Source of the DNA: Inonotus obliquus | Taxonomy: Eukaryota > Basidiomycota > Agaricomycetes > Hymenochaetales > Hymenochaetaceae | DNA length: 64,000 nt | NCBI GenBank assembly: GCA_032164295.1 | Contig: JAJHTX010000009.1 | Location: 62,001 to 126,000 of the forward strand | Direction: 5' to 3' | Part shown: piece after piece, positions 24,301 to 37,167 of the stretch | How positions within the stretch are numbered: position 1 is the stretch's first letter | Layout: every line of letters begins with the position of its first letter | Program-made: the position numbers and the translations under genes | Notes under the pieces: generated by a model | Told to the model about the DNA's origin: nothing | The model's database searches: none | The model's input: the letters and a program-made list of their open reading frames with translations, nothing else

Positions 24301-25726
24301 AAGTCCGCCGTCTTTTGGGATTTCCCAAGTGGAAATCAAACCATACGAACGAACGAGACAAGACCACGTAGCTGCACGTAGCATGTTCAACTCGCGTTGC
24401 CGGTAAGGCTGCGTTTTACCGACAGCCTTTACCAGAAATTTTAGCGAAGTCGGTCGTGTGAAAACGCAAGGCCCAGAAAGGATGAGAAGGGAGGCGACAA
24501 TGTTTAGCAGCTGCGTGACTCTCTGGATTATCCGTGGGTCGTCCTCTTTGAACCTAAAGAAATCCCGAAGTGCGAAAGAAAGCGTATCGCACTTTGGTAT
24601 GTTTCCCGCGCGCCGTTCTTCCTTGTCAATGAACGCGCCGACGATCGCCGAAAATTTGACCTGATCTTCGATAGCAATCTTGCTCCGCAATGTCGCATGT
24701 GCAAATGCCGTTAAGCTTTTGGCGGCAAGGTCACGGAACGCCGGAATCGGGCAAACTAAGTTTTGGAGGACCACCTTAAAAACTTTGCTGAACTCGGAAA
24801 ATAAAAGAGGTCCATATCGGTGCAGCAGATAATAATTCGCCCTGAGGCCATCGAGATGTGGACCAGTTATAGCGCTCCCTTCCATGGCGCCAGAAGCCGC
24901 ACGCTCAACGACCGTGGCAATCTTAGACCGGAACGGTCTGAGAACGCTTTCGGGTAACCGCTGTCCACTGAGGACAGCTATTACATGGCTATAAGTCTTC
25001 TGAGGATTAAGCGTACGCAGGTCTTGAGATAGACCGACATCAAGTACTTCCTTAAGGATCCATGCAAGTTCGTGTACTGCGCCTAAGTCAGTAAAAGGTT
25101 TCAGCGAGTCATAATGAATCACACGACGCACATTTGAGTAAACTGTGTAACAAAGGAAATCTAAAAAAGTTGGCCAGGAAACGAAGTGTCGCGTGACAAA
25201 GACTGGATCGATCCTTTACGTGACTCCTTCCATCTTCATCAAGCAAGCCTTGATCGGGCGAAGTCCCCTCGTCTTGTGATTCTTCCGCACCAGAAATAGC
25301 ACGAAGTACGTCACGTCGAATTGCAGCGCAAAGTAGGCGTGACGTTAATTTCTTCATGGCCGCCACAGCAGGAGAAGGAGCCGTCGACGCATCGCCCTTG
25401 AGGTTAACCGCCTCCGCCTCGATTCGGCATGAAAGCAAGATATACGCCTCCGTAATATCATGTATCGACAGTATTACTGAATGTGCATTCTCGACGGACG
25501 CGATCAGCGTATGAAGAGGTCCCTGAAAGTAATTCTCGCTTTGCAAAGGATCATGCTCCCTTTCCAGGGTTGGGTGTGGCTCGTCGCATCGATTCTTAAG
25601 AATGGACTTGCGGTTCACTTGGACAGGCGTCGCATCGAGCTTTGGAGAGGCCGACAAAGGTTCCTCGGCGCCAGATGGTAATTGAATACGCAGAGCTTTC
25701 TGCGGAACGTTCGAGTTATTCGTCAT
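21361..25726 (-). CDS. RIF1: RIF1-like telomere/replication-timing protein
   Basis: A large multi-exon gene (about 1,250 aa) of helical-repeat sequence. It starts at 25726 (MTNNSNVPQKALRIQL). Residues 39-46 read RKSILKNR, a match to the SILK docking motif for protein phosphatase 1. Rif1 uses such a motif to bring PP1 to replication origins. The long second exon (about 25120-23833) shows HEAT-like helices typical of the Rif1 N-terminal domain, including LNMLRAATWSCLVRSYGL followed by VIRQEYRENVGVSVIAVLL. Later exons (23795-23283, about 23236-22760, 22757-22430, 22150-21930, 21840-21361) continue HEAT-like and then Ser/Pro-rich sequence. The C-terminus is helical (LTYDVLGILNGKMSEKLG). The junction around 25130-25210 is uncertain because the candidate donors are weak. 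The identification rests on the N-terminal domain pattern and SILK, not on a database search. Confidence 0.7.
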
Positions 25727-26105
25727 CGAGGTAGAATCAGTTGGTATTGTTTTTTGAAGTCGTTACTTGCAGATGGCATGAGGGTGGGTGAAGGGGAAGA
25801 TGAAAGGTCGATGTGAGCGAGTACGGCGACCTTGGTGGTTAAGTGAAGGGAAACCAGCTGAAACGGCTAGAACGAGCGGCTGAGTCACTCTCGCCTTACA
25901 TTTCGCCGATCGTCGATGACATCACGTAAGCACGTGATTGACACGCTGCGCGTTTTAGGAAATTTCTTGTTGTGTCAGTCATGCCGAAATTCTCGGCAGT
26001 CCATCTTTCAAGTGATACTGGACAACTCAGATAATAAAATAATCCTACGCATAATCTAAGAACACGCTACACTAACGATATAAACCATAAAGATCATGGA
26101 TACAT
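25727..26105. other. Intergenic between RIF1-like and GEN1-like genes
   Basis: This holds the promoter of the RIF1-like gene and the 3' end of the GEN1-like gene; both are on the minus strand. No other gene is visible. Confidence 0.5.
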
Positions 26106-29100
26106 TCACAGAATTTCAATGACTTCGTCAAATAAGTGTGCAGGCGGTTGTTTCTTTCCTTTTTTCTGTGAGAGCGACTTTTGGGTTGCAGGCGGCACGG
26201 GTTTGGTAACTCGGAATATTGAATCGACTCTGATCTGCGCCCTCTTGTTTGAAGGCGCTCGTGAAGTCGCTTTAGGCACCCCCTTCACAGCGCCTGTAGG
26301 TTTCCCGTCGTCAGATTCCGAGCTACTTGAGATCTCAATGATTTCTGCTTGAGTGGACTTGGGCCGAGAAATAGATGAGGCAGATTTCGTCGGTGCGATC
26401 GATAACGAAGATAAGATGGCTGAAGATGACACTTTCTGCCGTTCTTGCATCGAAATCCCCGGAAAATTACCGACGGACGCGGTCTTCGTTGAAGTGGTCA
26501 CCTTCGGGCGAGTTGGTGGTGAAGGTGACGTAGGTCTACCACCTGCATCTGACTCATACCCTGGACTTTCATCCTCGCTATCCGTAATCGTGATAGCGTT
26601 ACGTCGGAGGTCGGCTGCAAGCACGGACTGCGCCTTCTCGCAACTCGGTTGCCTACTTGAAGGAGAGCCATGCCCCTTACTCTTCCGAGGCGACTTCTTC
26701 GGACTCGCCACAGTTGAGATACAGATATCTCCAGAGTCCATTTTATCCTTTCTCGCGGTGCTGTTCTGAGAATGCGGCTTTCCAGCGGCCGACGTAGTAC
26801 ATTTAGGTTTTTGAGTGATTTCCCCAAACCAGTCCTCCTTGTCTTCCTGTGACATCGGAAATGGCCTTAGTGTAGCAGGACGAGCAATTTGGGAATTGGG
26901 TTTGACAGGGGAAGATACAGATTCGGCGGAAGGGACTACTCGTTGTGTTTGACGACGTTCATCAAGCAGGTCCAGAATCGTCTTCTGCCTCTGTAGATGA
27001 GTCAGAGATCTTTTGGGCAATGCGTTGGATCTGCTTGGGCTCGGAAACGGATTTGTACGCGGACGACGTTCGGGGCTGCTGTTGGTTGCTTCTGTGAACG
27101 GAGCCGGCTTACTCTTACCGTTACCCCTTAGCGGGGAATGAGAAATGACATCTTCCTCCTCCTCTTCCTCCTCCTCCTCCTCCTCCTCGCGACCAGATGA
27201 CACAGGTTTCAAGCGTGCCCTACTCGTAGATTTCGACGTGCCCGTTACTTTCGCCTTACCCTTCGCTTTGCTAGATAAACCGAAGACGTGACTAAAGTCC
27301 TCGTCTGCCGATAGCTCTTCTTCCTCCTCCTCTTCATATTCGGTTCTCTTCGCAGGTTTCCTTCTCATCGCCCCAGACCCACCAGCTTTGCTCCTTGGTT
27401 TCGACTTTGGACTTTCAATACCAGCGGCCCTGGCAGCCTTCCTAGCAGCCTTTGCCTCCTTGTCTCGCTCTTTCTGCGCGATTCGACCTTCATAATCAGC
27501 CACCATCCGAGGCTCGACACGTTCAACGATGCAGGCAGGCATCCACACGCGCAGATGACTATTTGGTTCAGGAGGAGGTTTCTTCGGACCTGCCTTCTTT
27601 CCCTTAGTGGCTTTTCCTTCATCGTCTTCATCATCCATGTCGTCCACATATTCCTCATCTGAATAATTCCTGTACTGGCTCGGAGGAATACGATGACCTT
27701 GTACACCAGCCTCGGTGAGTCGGACGAGCTGTGCAGGAGCGATTTCCAATCGGTATTCTGGCAAGCCATCCGTTGAAGCGTGTTCTCGTTTCCCATGAAT
27801 ACCCACAATAAGTCGCTGGCCATCGTTCTCGTCTTTTGCGGATAACGAAGAAAATCGTTCTGTAATCATCTTGGAGGGAGTACCAGGAGGCGTGTCCTTT
27901 CTAGCAGGACGTCTTTTCTTTGGAGTAGATGGTCCAACAGTGTCGTTATCCAATACTGCGCGTCGCATAATTCGGAGAACAACAGGTGCCCACATGACGG
28001 TACGAAATCGCTTGATAATGATCTCACGTACACCCCATTCGAACTTGCGTTCGCACAAAGCAGCCAGTTTCATCAAATCCGGTTCACGGTCCCAAAGAAA
28101 AACGGGTCGAACATTCTTACGTTCGGACGTCACCGGGTGGACATACAGTTGAAGGACGTTGATGTTCGGAAACGTATCAGGCAAGTCGTTTGCGAGCTTT
28201 ACCTTCTTGGTGTTCAGGAAGCCACGAGAGTTAGTGCGGAGTTCAGCCCGTACTTCGTTCCTCCAACTATCCATGAAAGCTTCAAGTCGTACGCGAGGAA
28301 GGTTACGAGCAGCACCTGCAAGTCTCTCGCCAAACCCACATCGAGCAAGAGCGTGCGCGACAATCGCGCCACAGCCATCAACTCCATCGGGGTCATAATC
28401 GCCGCCGCGCAGAAGAGCAATCAGAATCATTCCGTCCTGGGTAAGGTTGATCTCTGAGTGCTCCGAGATATCAGAAGACGAGTAGGTATACGTGTGTTCG
28501 CCATCGTCTTTGTTTGCCGAATTTCTAACGGGGTGAGCGTTGTTGCCCGACAGCAACTTTCCCGGACTAAAGTAAGATAAATGAGTGTATCCTATTCAAG
28601 CAGACCAAGTTACTCACTTGCGTATAATCGTGGTCGCTCCAAAAAGAAAGGTATCAACGTCGTCGGTAATGATCGCGTCAATAACTCCTATCCTATTCAA
28701 ATACGCCAACTCCGCCTCCGCCTCACCAGGAGCACACCACCACTCAAACCCAAACGCCTCAATGATCTCCTGCATACCAGATACCATCCAATGATCCTTC
28801 CCACCAACTTTCTTCTTCCGTTTGCATTCCGGCCGGTGCGGTCCATCAAAGACAAAAAGCGGCAGAAACGGACGGCTCATGAGACGAGCACAGCGAAAGA
28901 ATAGGGTTCTCAATTCGGGGTTTTCTCCTTCTCGACCATATGTTGCATGATAGAACCATATACTAGCATCGATTCCAACCCTTAGACCGCGCCGTCCTCC
29001 TGGATTACGCTCGAAACCATCATGGACGGCGAGTTGTGCAAGAGACTGTTGTTTGCCAGCTGGTCGCAGAATCTAATACAACGAGTCGGAAAGGTATGGA

Positions 29101-29148
29101 AAGTCCGCCTTAAGAAGTACGCACATCCCATAAGCCGGGTACACCCAT
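26106..29148 (-). CDS. GEN1: GEN1/Yen1-type Holliday-junction resolvase (XPG family)
   Basis: Three exons join in phase: 29148-29125, 29072-28618 and 28566-26106, giving about 979 aa. The start MGVPGLWDILRPAG is the XPG-family N-terminus whose free end helps form the active site. Catalytic acidic residues are all present: Asp in VGIDASIWF, Asp in FVFDGP, Glu pair in APGEAEAELA, Asp pair in AIITDDVDTF, and Asp in LLRGGDYDPDGVDGCG, which also begins the helix-hairpin-helix DNA-binding element. After about residue 450 the protein is disordered and rich in Ser, Lys and acidic runs (uninterrupted Glu run encoded near 27150-27188). The SPRKSKGHGS and KKRRPARK type stretches could be CDK sites or nuclear localisation signals, as in Yen1 (inference). 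The role is cutting recombination intermediates. No truncation is seen. Confidence 0.9.
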
Positions 29149-31125
29149 CGATAGTCCTTCAAGCCGCCGCTCAATAGTTGTCGAGCCAGGGCAAATCGAG
29201 GTCGCGTTCAACTTGAGAAACGGTCACGCGCCCTCGGCGTGATCCAATAATCCACGCGAGATTACGGAAAAAGCCGGCATGATATTGCTCTCAGTTCTGC
29301 TCGCCGTAGGTACCCAAACCACAGCATCATGGTGACATCTAGGGATAATTTTCCCAACTCCCGGTCTACAACAGGAAGCTCTTTCAGCATAACTTATTCC
29401 TATCCTGCATCGACCTAGACTCGGTCCACCCTTCGAGAGAGGCCGCCTGCTTCTCTGGAGGAACGAGGGTACTATCCGTATCCGACGCAGCATGAACGAA
29501 CTAGCCAAGTCATCGTTCCTCGATAACAAAGAACGAGTCGCCAGAACCCATTCAAACAAGGCATTCCGAGGATCATTAATACGAGCTAGACGACTCTATT
29601 CCTTCCATTACCAGCGTCACGGGTATTAAACCTTGACGATACGATACCATTAGTAGTAAGTATCGAGACATACAAAGCGTCAAGCGTTACTTCCCATTCG
29701 GATGTATGCTTGCGTGTATCACTGTATGCCTTCTAACCACGTATTCTTCCACGCACATCCTTATCTCCGAAATCCTCGAAGTACTTCGTATCAAAAGGAA
29801 GGTTTGTTCTTACTTCCCGTTACCCGTGCAATGATGTAGATAGTCCCCTTATCTCCCACATAATGCAGTAACGGAGCACCCTTTACTAACCAGTCCTGAG
29901 CACGAAACCTTGAGTTGCATCCTATTCCAATCTCAATCTTATATAATAACAGAAACAGTTCTTGATTCAGTCCAGTCCAAGGATCATCCTACAAAGGAAA
30001 AATAGAAAAATAGAAAAATAGACGAACGGTTCTAGACTAGATACTAAAAAAGGTATGATGTCATAAGGCACCGAGCGAGAATAGAAGCCGCGAATCGAAT
30101 CAAAGAATCAAACCTCCATGCCCATGCCGCAACTGCTTCTCTTTCAACTCCGACTCCGCTTTGATTCAAATCCTTCGGCACGCAATTCTGCCTCCGAGCG
30201 AGTGAAGGCAGCGTGTTTCTTATCTCTCGACTCAGATGGGTCTTGGGGAGGACAAAGTACAGTATAATATTATCAGATATCAACTGACCCTCTTTAGCGT
30301 CATATTGTCGTAAAATGAGTCCTAGTCCTCTTCCCTGCAAGCATGAGCTACTGCAACCCAAGGGTAAAACCGGGTTGATCTCCATCACTTCACCCTCCCC
30401 AATCGGTCCGACTCCGAGGCACCACACAAAAGGAGTACAGTAGAAATTATTAGCAACAAATCGCTCTTTATTTTGCAATCGAATCGAATCCGAATCGGGC
30501 TTCCGTTCTCGGTTCTTGTCTCATCGATAAAAAATGAAAAATGATTGATATCAACTCGGCACGGCACAATCGACTAATAGTAATTAGAGAAGAAGAAGAA
30601 GAAGAATTGGTTATCCGTCTATTATCACAGGTACACTTTCAAGTACATGTCGGTATAATATGCTACGCATTGATACAGTCAAGAGTGGATGAACGGGTAT
30701 TCAATTAGTACTAGACGGCGAATTGAAAAAGGAGGAAGAACGAAGAACGAAAAATGAAAAGAATCGTGAGGGATGGCAAAAACGTGCACAGTCAATCGGG
30801 ACAATTAGAATGAGAAAGAAAGCAAATGAAAAAGAAAAAAGGCGAAAAAGCACGTCAATGAGAATCATTCAATTCTGAAGTCGGGTCATCCGATCATAAA
30901 AGTAACTTGACGAAGGACGATTGCATCCCAAAACATCTAACGAGTTCCAATCTATTGGGTCGAATCAAAGCATCAAAGCAATAGCGACAAAAGCTTCGGC
31001 ATTCGGTCGGTCGGACTTCCATCTCGTCTCGTCGTTCGGGACATTTTCTCTCTCGGAGAGGTCAAGCTCGCCAAGGTCTAGTGTGGATCGGGTTGCGTTG
31101 GTTATCCCCTCGTGACCCATGCTAC
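29149..31125. other. 2-kb gene-poor spacer
   Basis: No frame resembles a protein I know. It is AT-rich with simple repeats: AATAGAAA-type tandem units at about 29999-30022 and a GAA run at about 30590-30606. The left end is the promoter of the GEN1-like gene and the right end is the 3' flank of the small cysteine-rich gene. Confidence 0.5.
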
Positions 31126-31600
31126 TCAAACAGTAGTAGTGGTACTCGCAACAGTTGTTGCAAGACCAGTCGACTGGCACGCCCAGCAAAACTCGTCGTA
31201 TGTGACAACAGGACGTTGAATCTCAGGTCCTAGGTGCTACACACAACAAGCACACAAGCAAGAAAAAGGTCAGAACCAAACGAGTGTCAAGATCAAGAAA
31301 GAAAGACGTACGCTAGTGCACACTGTTCTCTTGCAAGACTGTGGATGCTCAATGCTTCGCTCGCATATACGTGACCCACAATCCAGCAACGCTACGACAT
31401 GAAGACGGACGAAATGCTATACACATTCCATACGAAAGAAGAAAACATGAACGATATTGTCACGACTTGCGTAAGGGAGCTAGCCATACTCCACATTTCT
31501 TGTACGACCGACCATCACTGTTACACACCAACAAAACAACATGAATCGCATGTCCTAGAATTAGTACAAGGAAACGACGTACGCGATGTAGCGGCACATT
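31126..31600 (-). CDS. Small cysteine-rich basidiomycete protein (probable)
   Basis: Two exons are clear and join in phase. One reads HFVRLHVVALLDCGSRICER, continuing to HPQSCKRTVCTS (about 31430-31310). After a GT-AG intron, the last exon reads HLGPEIQRPVVTYDEFCWAC, continuing QSTG, and ends in a Ser/Thr tail with the stop at 31128-31126. The start is probably at 31600 (MCRYIA) followed by an intron, but that first exon is weakly supported. The layout MC...GHF...DCxxxxCxxSxxHPxxCxxxxC...LGPExxxPV...CxxC resembles small Cys-rich hypothetical proteins I recall from Agaricomycetes. Paired Cys/His spacing suggests metal binding. No signal peptide is evident. Confidence 0.5.
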
Positions 31601-32585
31601 CTCTTCGCCGCAACGTACTTTGTCAAGAGGAAGGGAGAAGGGCAAGAAAGAAACAACTGAGGGGTACGCAAGGTGGAGTCATAAGTAAACTAACCGCCTT
31701 TTATAGATGGACCGAAAATTCGGAGAAGAAGAAAATAGAAGGCCGGCATTTTGGATCTTACTGACTAGCAGGAACAGATTACCGGACCCTGGCTGCGTCG
31801 GAGGTAATTCTCACCACGGAGTCCACCAGAGCCAAGAGAGCTGAACAAGACTACCAAACAGAGAACTACGAAAGTATCGGAACGACGTAGGAAAGTAGAT
31901 TACGGTGTGAGCGTGTATTCATATCAGGAAGAGCAAGTACACGAGAGACAAAGTTGAGGAAAGGGTACGATAAGGATGGGAGCTGGGATGGACGACCTCC
32001 TTCCCTTAGTCAGTCACCTGAGTCCATCATTTCCCGTGAAATTCCGAAAATCCTCGGTGATTCAGTCAGGGACGAACGTGCAATCTCACCTCATCTCGCA
32101 CGTGCACTTTCCACGCCATCTGCATCATCTCTTCCATAACCAATCAACACTCATCATCGTCACCCAACCTTGCACGATCATTGGATCATCTCATCACGAG
32201 ATTTTTACAAGCAATTTCTACGGCCACGGATTACCACATGACCCTCGGCAAGGTGCCGTCCTTTCATGCTGAGCTTGAAATAAGTAGACCTTCGCTTATC
32301 CAATAACTTCCATTGCAACTTCTTATTCTTTGGCGCCATTAGAGAGCCATGCCAAGTGTCAGAAGGGGCATATCCGAAGACTCTGAACCTCGCTTCGCGA
32401 AGCTTGCTTGGTCATATTTGGCAAAGTCCACTACTGCGTCAGATGATGCGTCTTATACATGCTCATGTCCGAGAATACGACGATCACTCAATTGTCGTCG
32501 TGTGAGTATTTCCTGTGGTCATGTACAAGTATAAGCGGAACCGGACCATGAGTCCTTGACCTCTCCTTGTTCCGCCTCCGCCAAC
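31601..32585. promoter_or_regulatory. Divergent upstream region
   Basis: This is a 1-kb gap between the minus-strand Cys-rich gene and the plus-strand dioxygenase gene. Both promoters must lie here. No gene or nameable element is seen. Confidence 0.4.
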
Positions 32586-34278
32586 ATGGCTATCAAGGAG
32601 TACAAAGTGATGACACCAGAGCTCCGCCAACAATTTCTTGAGAAAGGGTGGGTCAAGATCGAAGGAGCCGTGCCTCTTGAGAATATCAAGAGATTTTCCG
32701 ATGACGTATGGATTCGCTTGGGTTACGATCCCCATGACAAATCGACTTGGGAAAAGGAGAAGGCGAGTATATGCATCGATCATAAACGTGCTCAGGGTTA
32801 ATCCACTTTTCAGATCCATATGCCTCGTCATAGACAAGTCAAAATGAAAGAATACTCACCGAAAGGCTGGGCAGCGATCTGTAAGCATACTCTCAGTCCA
32901 CAACGAATCGATACTGCTATTTCACGAAAGGTGAAATTCTGGGCGGTGAAGAACGCATCGATCCAACTCTGTTTGAGAGTTTCGGAGATAGCTTGATCTG
33001 TAATCTTGGAAGTCCTGAATGGGAGAACGTGCGTCCCTCCAATACTACCGTACTTCATCGGCTTATTTTGATCATTATTAGAAAGAGTCTGTTGACCCGC
33101 GTCTCCTGGGTAATTGGCACATGTGAGATGAGCACTACACTCACCACATATACAGCTAATCTCAAATGATACTCTGCAGTGACGGCGATTGGTGAATATC
33201 CCACTTCTTTTGGAGCTCGGTCACTACTGCTAACTCTCGAACACTCGAATGTGATACCTCCTTATCTAGGTTCAGGCATTTCCTCGATTCGGGAGAACAA
33301 GCTCTCACAGTTATCGTACTTTTCAACGACATCATCCCACGCGCCGGAGGTACTTTTCTTGCTCCAGACGGTTTAAAAAACGTCGTAAAATGGTGAGTGG
33401 TTATTCGTTCCGTATTAGGGTCAGCAGATAAGCAGATCAGCAAGCCAGCAGTCCGGCAGACCGCATCTTTCTTCTTGTCACTGTCGCTTCGAATTCGTTT
33501 CTCTCATCCAGCTGATCGCAGATTACTATTTTTCTTTCAGGCTTTATGAACATCCGGAAGGTGCTGATTCTTGGCCCGTGGACGAGACTGGTGCAAAAAC
33601 AGTATGCGATATTCATAACTGCGAAGAATTCGTTGAAGTAAGCTTTACATCCTTTCCATCCAAGTCCGCGTCAGTGATAGAATTGATATTTCTTTTCTCT
33701 AGTGTACAGGAAAAGCCGGAGACATGATTATATTCCATCCGTTGATGGTACGCAAGACATTATAGCTCTCTAGCTCTTCTTCGTTCTAAAGACTTTGGTA
33801 GCCGCATTCTGCTTCTAAGAACTATCTGCGAATTCCTCGGTTTATAACGAACCCTCCGGTAACGTTGAAAGAGCCGCTCTGCTTCGCGCGAGAGAACCCA
33901 GAGGACTACGTACGTGTTCTCTTTCGCCCGTCTTCGTCTCGGTAATTCGATTGGCCTTCTCATTTCCTATCTCTCATCCACGATTCATCACTTCACATCA
34001 CCTCACCTCACTCCATACAGTCCCTAACCGAACTCCTCACCCTCCACACCCTCTCCAAAACCCTCTCCATCCCCCACTCCTCACTACAAACCTGGAAAAT
34101 CAGCGGAAAGCGACAAAGATTCGTACCTCGTACACGAGCAGGGAAAGATGCTATGATAATAGCTGAAGTTGAACGTATGAAGGCGTATGAGTTGGAAAGT
34201 GGTGGGAGGTATAAGATGGATAGTATGCATGTGAATGGGCCTGTTGCTTATCAGGTTGTTGTCCCTACTGAGGGGTGA
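32586..34278 (+). CDS. Phytanoyl-CoA dioxygenase (PhyH) family protein
   Basis: This is a 2-oxoglutarate/Fe(II)-dependent oxygenase of about 350 aa, with about eight introns. It starts at 32586 (MAIKEYKVMTPELRQQFLEK), followed by GWVKIEGAVP, the usual PhyH opening. The HxD iron-binding motif is in GNWHIDGDWFRHF. It is assembled from three exons with junctions after CAC-AT and after GAT-TG, and only that splicing gives the His. DSGEQALTVIVLF and PRAGGTFLAPDG follow. The distal His is in AGDMIIFHPLM. The last exon, from LTELLTLHTLSK, ends VVVPTEG with the stop at 34276-34278. Substrates in fungi are diverse and cannot be read here. It ends 88 bp from the convergent SET-domain gene. Confidence 0.85.
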
Positions 34279-34365
34279 TTGGATGAAGCGGGCGGAGTAA
34301 CGGAATATCAAAATCCAAAAAGTATCTTTGCTGTTTACATAAACGAACACATTGAATTTGAGCCA

Positions 34366-35987
34366 TTATTCGACCTCCTCCTCCTCAACAACGCTAATAC
34401 CAAGCTCCTCAGCCCTCCTAACCGCTTCCCTATCTTTTCCTTCCAACCAAGTAAGAAGAGAATGAAGGATATCATTCTGTCCTTGGACGTAGTTATTACG
34501 CATTGTGTCCACTTCTTTTCGGATTTGTGTTGGTTGTGTTGGTTGTGGTGAATTTGAATCTTGAAGAATTGGGAGACGAGAGATGAGGGACGAAACCATG
34601 TGAGAGAGGATTTCTGACGTCTGCATGTCTATTTCGATTTCGGCGTATTCTGCGTCATCACCACCATCGCCATCATCTTCGTCTTCGTTTTTGCCTCTTT
34701 CCCTGTCAATGGTGATGATGCGACGTACGTCATCCCATAACGCCTGTGCCCCACTCGCCTGACGTCCCACCTCATGTACGTGTCGATCCCCATCTCGATC
34801 TTCACTCTGATTGATAATCCCTTCATCACCTAACCCATCACCAATCCCAATCCCAATCTTGAGCAAAATCGTATCATCGGGGTTATCAGGAATCGTAAAT
34901 CCGTATCCAAGTATCAACGAAGAGTTGGGTTTCGGTCCATAGTTGTTGAACAGTTCTTCTCCTTCTTCAGTAGGTGTTTCCATTATCAGACTCAGAGATA
35001 GGTTGGAGTCGGCGTTGGCGTTGAAGTTGGACTGATCTTGTTCTTGATACGTCTCATCGCATGCTATTCGTGATACAGTCCAAGACACGGGTTGTGCTCG
35101 TTTGTGATTGAGGATATCAATACCCGGTATCAAAACCGGATACGAATCCGGCGTCACCGTAAGCGATGGCCTGCTAGAAAGCACAGTGGAAGGGAAAGCT
35201 CGGGATGATAGATACGTCCATCCTAGCTTATACAAGCCACTAGGTCAAAAGAACGAGGTCAATAATTATTATCAGTTGATTACAGTATAAACTTACAACG
35301 TGAACTTGTCAGCGATACTTCGTGAACGTCTCCCAATCATCGTACGCAGTTGTCGATGTTCTTCCATACACGTCTTTATCTGATCCACCGCAGCTCCATA
35401 CATGTTACTCCCTCTGAACAACTCCAACTCCTCCTCGGTAAAGTATAGAGGCGTAAGCATGTTCTCTGCCTTTGGAAGAATGGCGATATAAGGTCGATGG
35501 CGAAGAATATGAATATATCGATAACTCAAACATACATAGAAGAATAAATCAACATTTCGAAAGACCGTACAAACGAAAGAAACTGTTTTACTTTTCATCC
35601 TCCATTTCCATCTCCTGTACGATAAAGTAAAGTCCGATATAAGCGCACACCCGCTGCCTCGGCGTCAACTCCCTCCGTTCTTCCTCCTCCAACCGACAAA
35701 TCTTCTCCAAAGCCTCATCAACACTCTCCAGAGTAATCGCCAATGCGAACGGACAAGATATCGCCATCGTGCCCGGAGGTAGTTTATTGCGCGTTCGTAC
35801 TCCCAAGCCTAGGCCGGACGAGTCTTTCCAGACCCCCAAAACGGAGGTCAATGTTCTATCTCCTGGTCCTGGTAGCATATCCAGTCTTACCGATGGAGAA
35901 GTACAAGTCTTCATGGATGTGTCCTCCATTGGCAATAAACCATGATCGGAAGGGAGGAATATTATCGGGCTCCTCGTAAGTGTTCAT
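34366..35987 (-). CDS. SET-domain protein lysine methyltransferase (LSMT/RKM-like)
   Basis: The start is at 35987 (MNTYEEPDNIPPFRSWF). Exon 1 runs into exon 2 by GT-AG removal of a 60-70 nt intron, giving LYFSIDSSGLGLGVRTRNKL, the first SET strand set of Rubisco-LSMT-like enzymes. The C-terminal exon (35235-34366) has GIDILNHKRAQPVSW (the DxxNH motif) and EEGEELFNNYGPKPNSSLIL (the ELxxNYG motif), so the S-adenosylmethionine and catalytic Tyr elements are present. After the SET domain an acidic insert (NEDEDDGDGGDD) and a C-terminal helical region follow. This gives about 480 aa. Yeast relatives methylate ribosomal proteins or eEF1A; the target here is unknown. It is divergent from the GH16 gene. 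Confidence 0.85.
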
Positions 35988-37167
35988 CAGACCGGGTTGG
36001 TAAATGGTAGATCACCATTAATGTTGGATTGGGAAAGAATAGCTTACGTACACTCTTCCCACGACTAGAACGTTTCTTCCTTTCCTTTCCTCCTTATGGA
36101 GACTGAATCTAGGAGGCACCACGAATCCTTCGATATTTACGGGGATGGGAACCATTCGGAAATTGCTACACTGAAACAAGCTATCATAATGCTTGAAAGT
36201 GGCACCTACCTATATGGTGGATCGTAAGTCATTTTCTACAATTTGCAATTTGGCCATACCATCATCTCAGCGTACGTCCGTGGATTTCCTTTGCGCGTAG
36301 AATATGAACATGATCGCTCAACCGATCCCCGATACCCAAATTAGGCATTATTGAGACTCCGACTCTAAGGGTCTAGTCATCTAGCCTGAGACCGGGAATA
36401 CTTCTCTCTCTCTTCAAGCTACCATACTCATACTAATCGGGGACTCTTTTCGACGTCACTAGAATCCAGCCTACTCGTTCGAAATGCTGCTAATAGCTTC
36501 GTGCTTCGTTCTGAGCTTAAGCTTTGCTGGTGGTCGTAGTGCGGCCGGCAAGTTCTTTCTTTCTTGGCGAGCTTTCGGGTTCCTTGTCTTGATTTCCTAC
36601 TTGCTCACTCTCTTCAAGTAAGCGCTGTCTAACGATAACGAAGTATGCCATGCCACGCTAGGGATGCGCCACGTCAAAGTGCAGTTTGATACCTCGTAAA
36701 TGGATTGCTTTGCTGTCTTGCTTGCTCAAGATGTATTATACTGGTGCTTCACTTAACGGTTCCGAGTAAAAATCGCACTCTTCGCTGTCCGTTCCTGCAA
36801 CGCTGTCACTTTCAAGACTTTCTCCTGTCAATACTGATGACTCACTCCGCTTACGGAACAGGATATAAACAGGCACGTGTTGTGACGGTACTTTCTATTT
36901 TTATCCTCTTGCTCACCCCTGTACTTTAGACAGCCGCACGTCTGGGCTCACCTCCGTATCTGCACAGAGCTATTGGTTCATCCTTGCCAGCACTACTCCG
37001 CAAGATATGTTTCCCCGCGCTACATCTCAATATCTCCTAACAACGGACACTATGTATCAGCATACAGCAGTACAGCAATGAAGATTCCGTACTGTATAAA
37101 TGGGAGGTCATGCATATGCCGTGAGTATTCCTCAGTCCGCATTCCGTTCCGTTTCGTCCTTCTTGAG
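35988..37167. promoter_or_regulatory. Divergent upstream region (SET / GH16)
   Basis: This 1.2-kb gap separates the start codons of the SET-domain gene (minus) and the GH16 gene (plus). No convincing gene is seen; short open frames here lack any family pattern. Confidence 0.4.

Noticed and set aside
26119..26769. Plus-strand open frames over the 3' end of the GEN1-like gene
   Set aside because: Antisense shadows of the disordered, Ser/Lys-rich coding sequence on the minus strand.
29224..29559. Minus-strand frame just upstream of the GEN1-like gene
   Set aside because: I considered a longer N-terminus for GEN1, but MGVPGLWD at 29148 is the conserved XPG-family start.
30044..30478. Minus-strand open frame of 144 codons in a gene-poor spacer
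   Set aside because: Composition looks non-coding, no motif, no splice partners.
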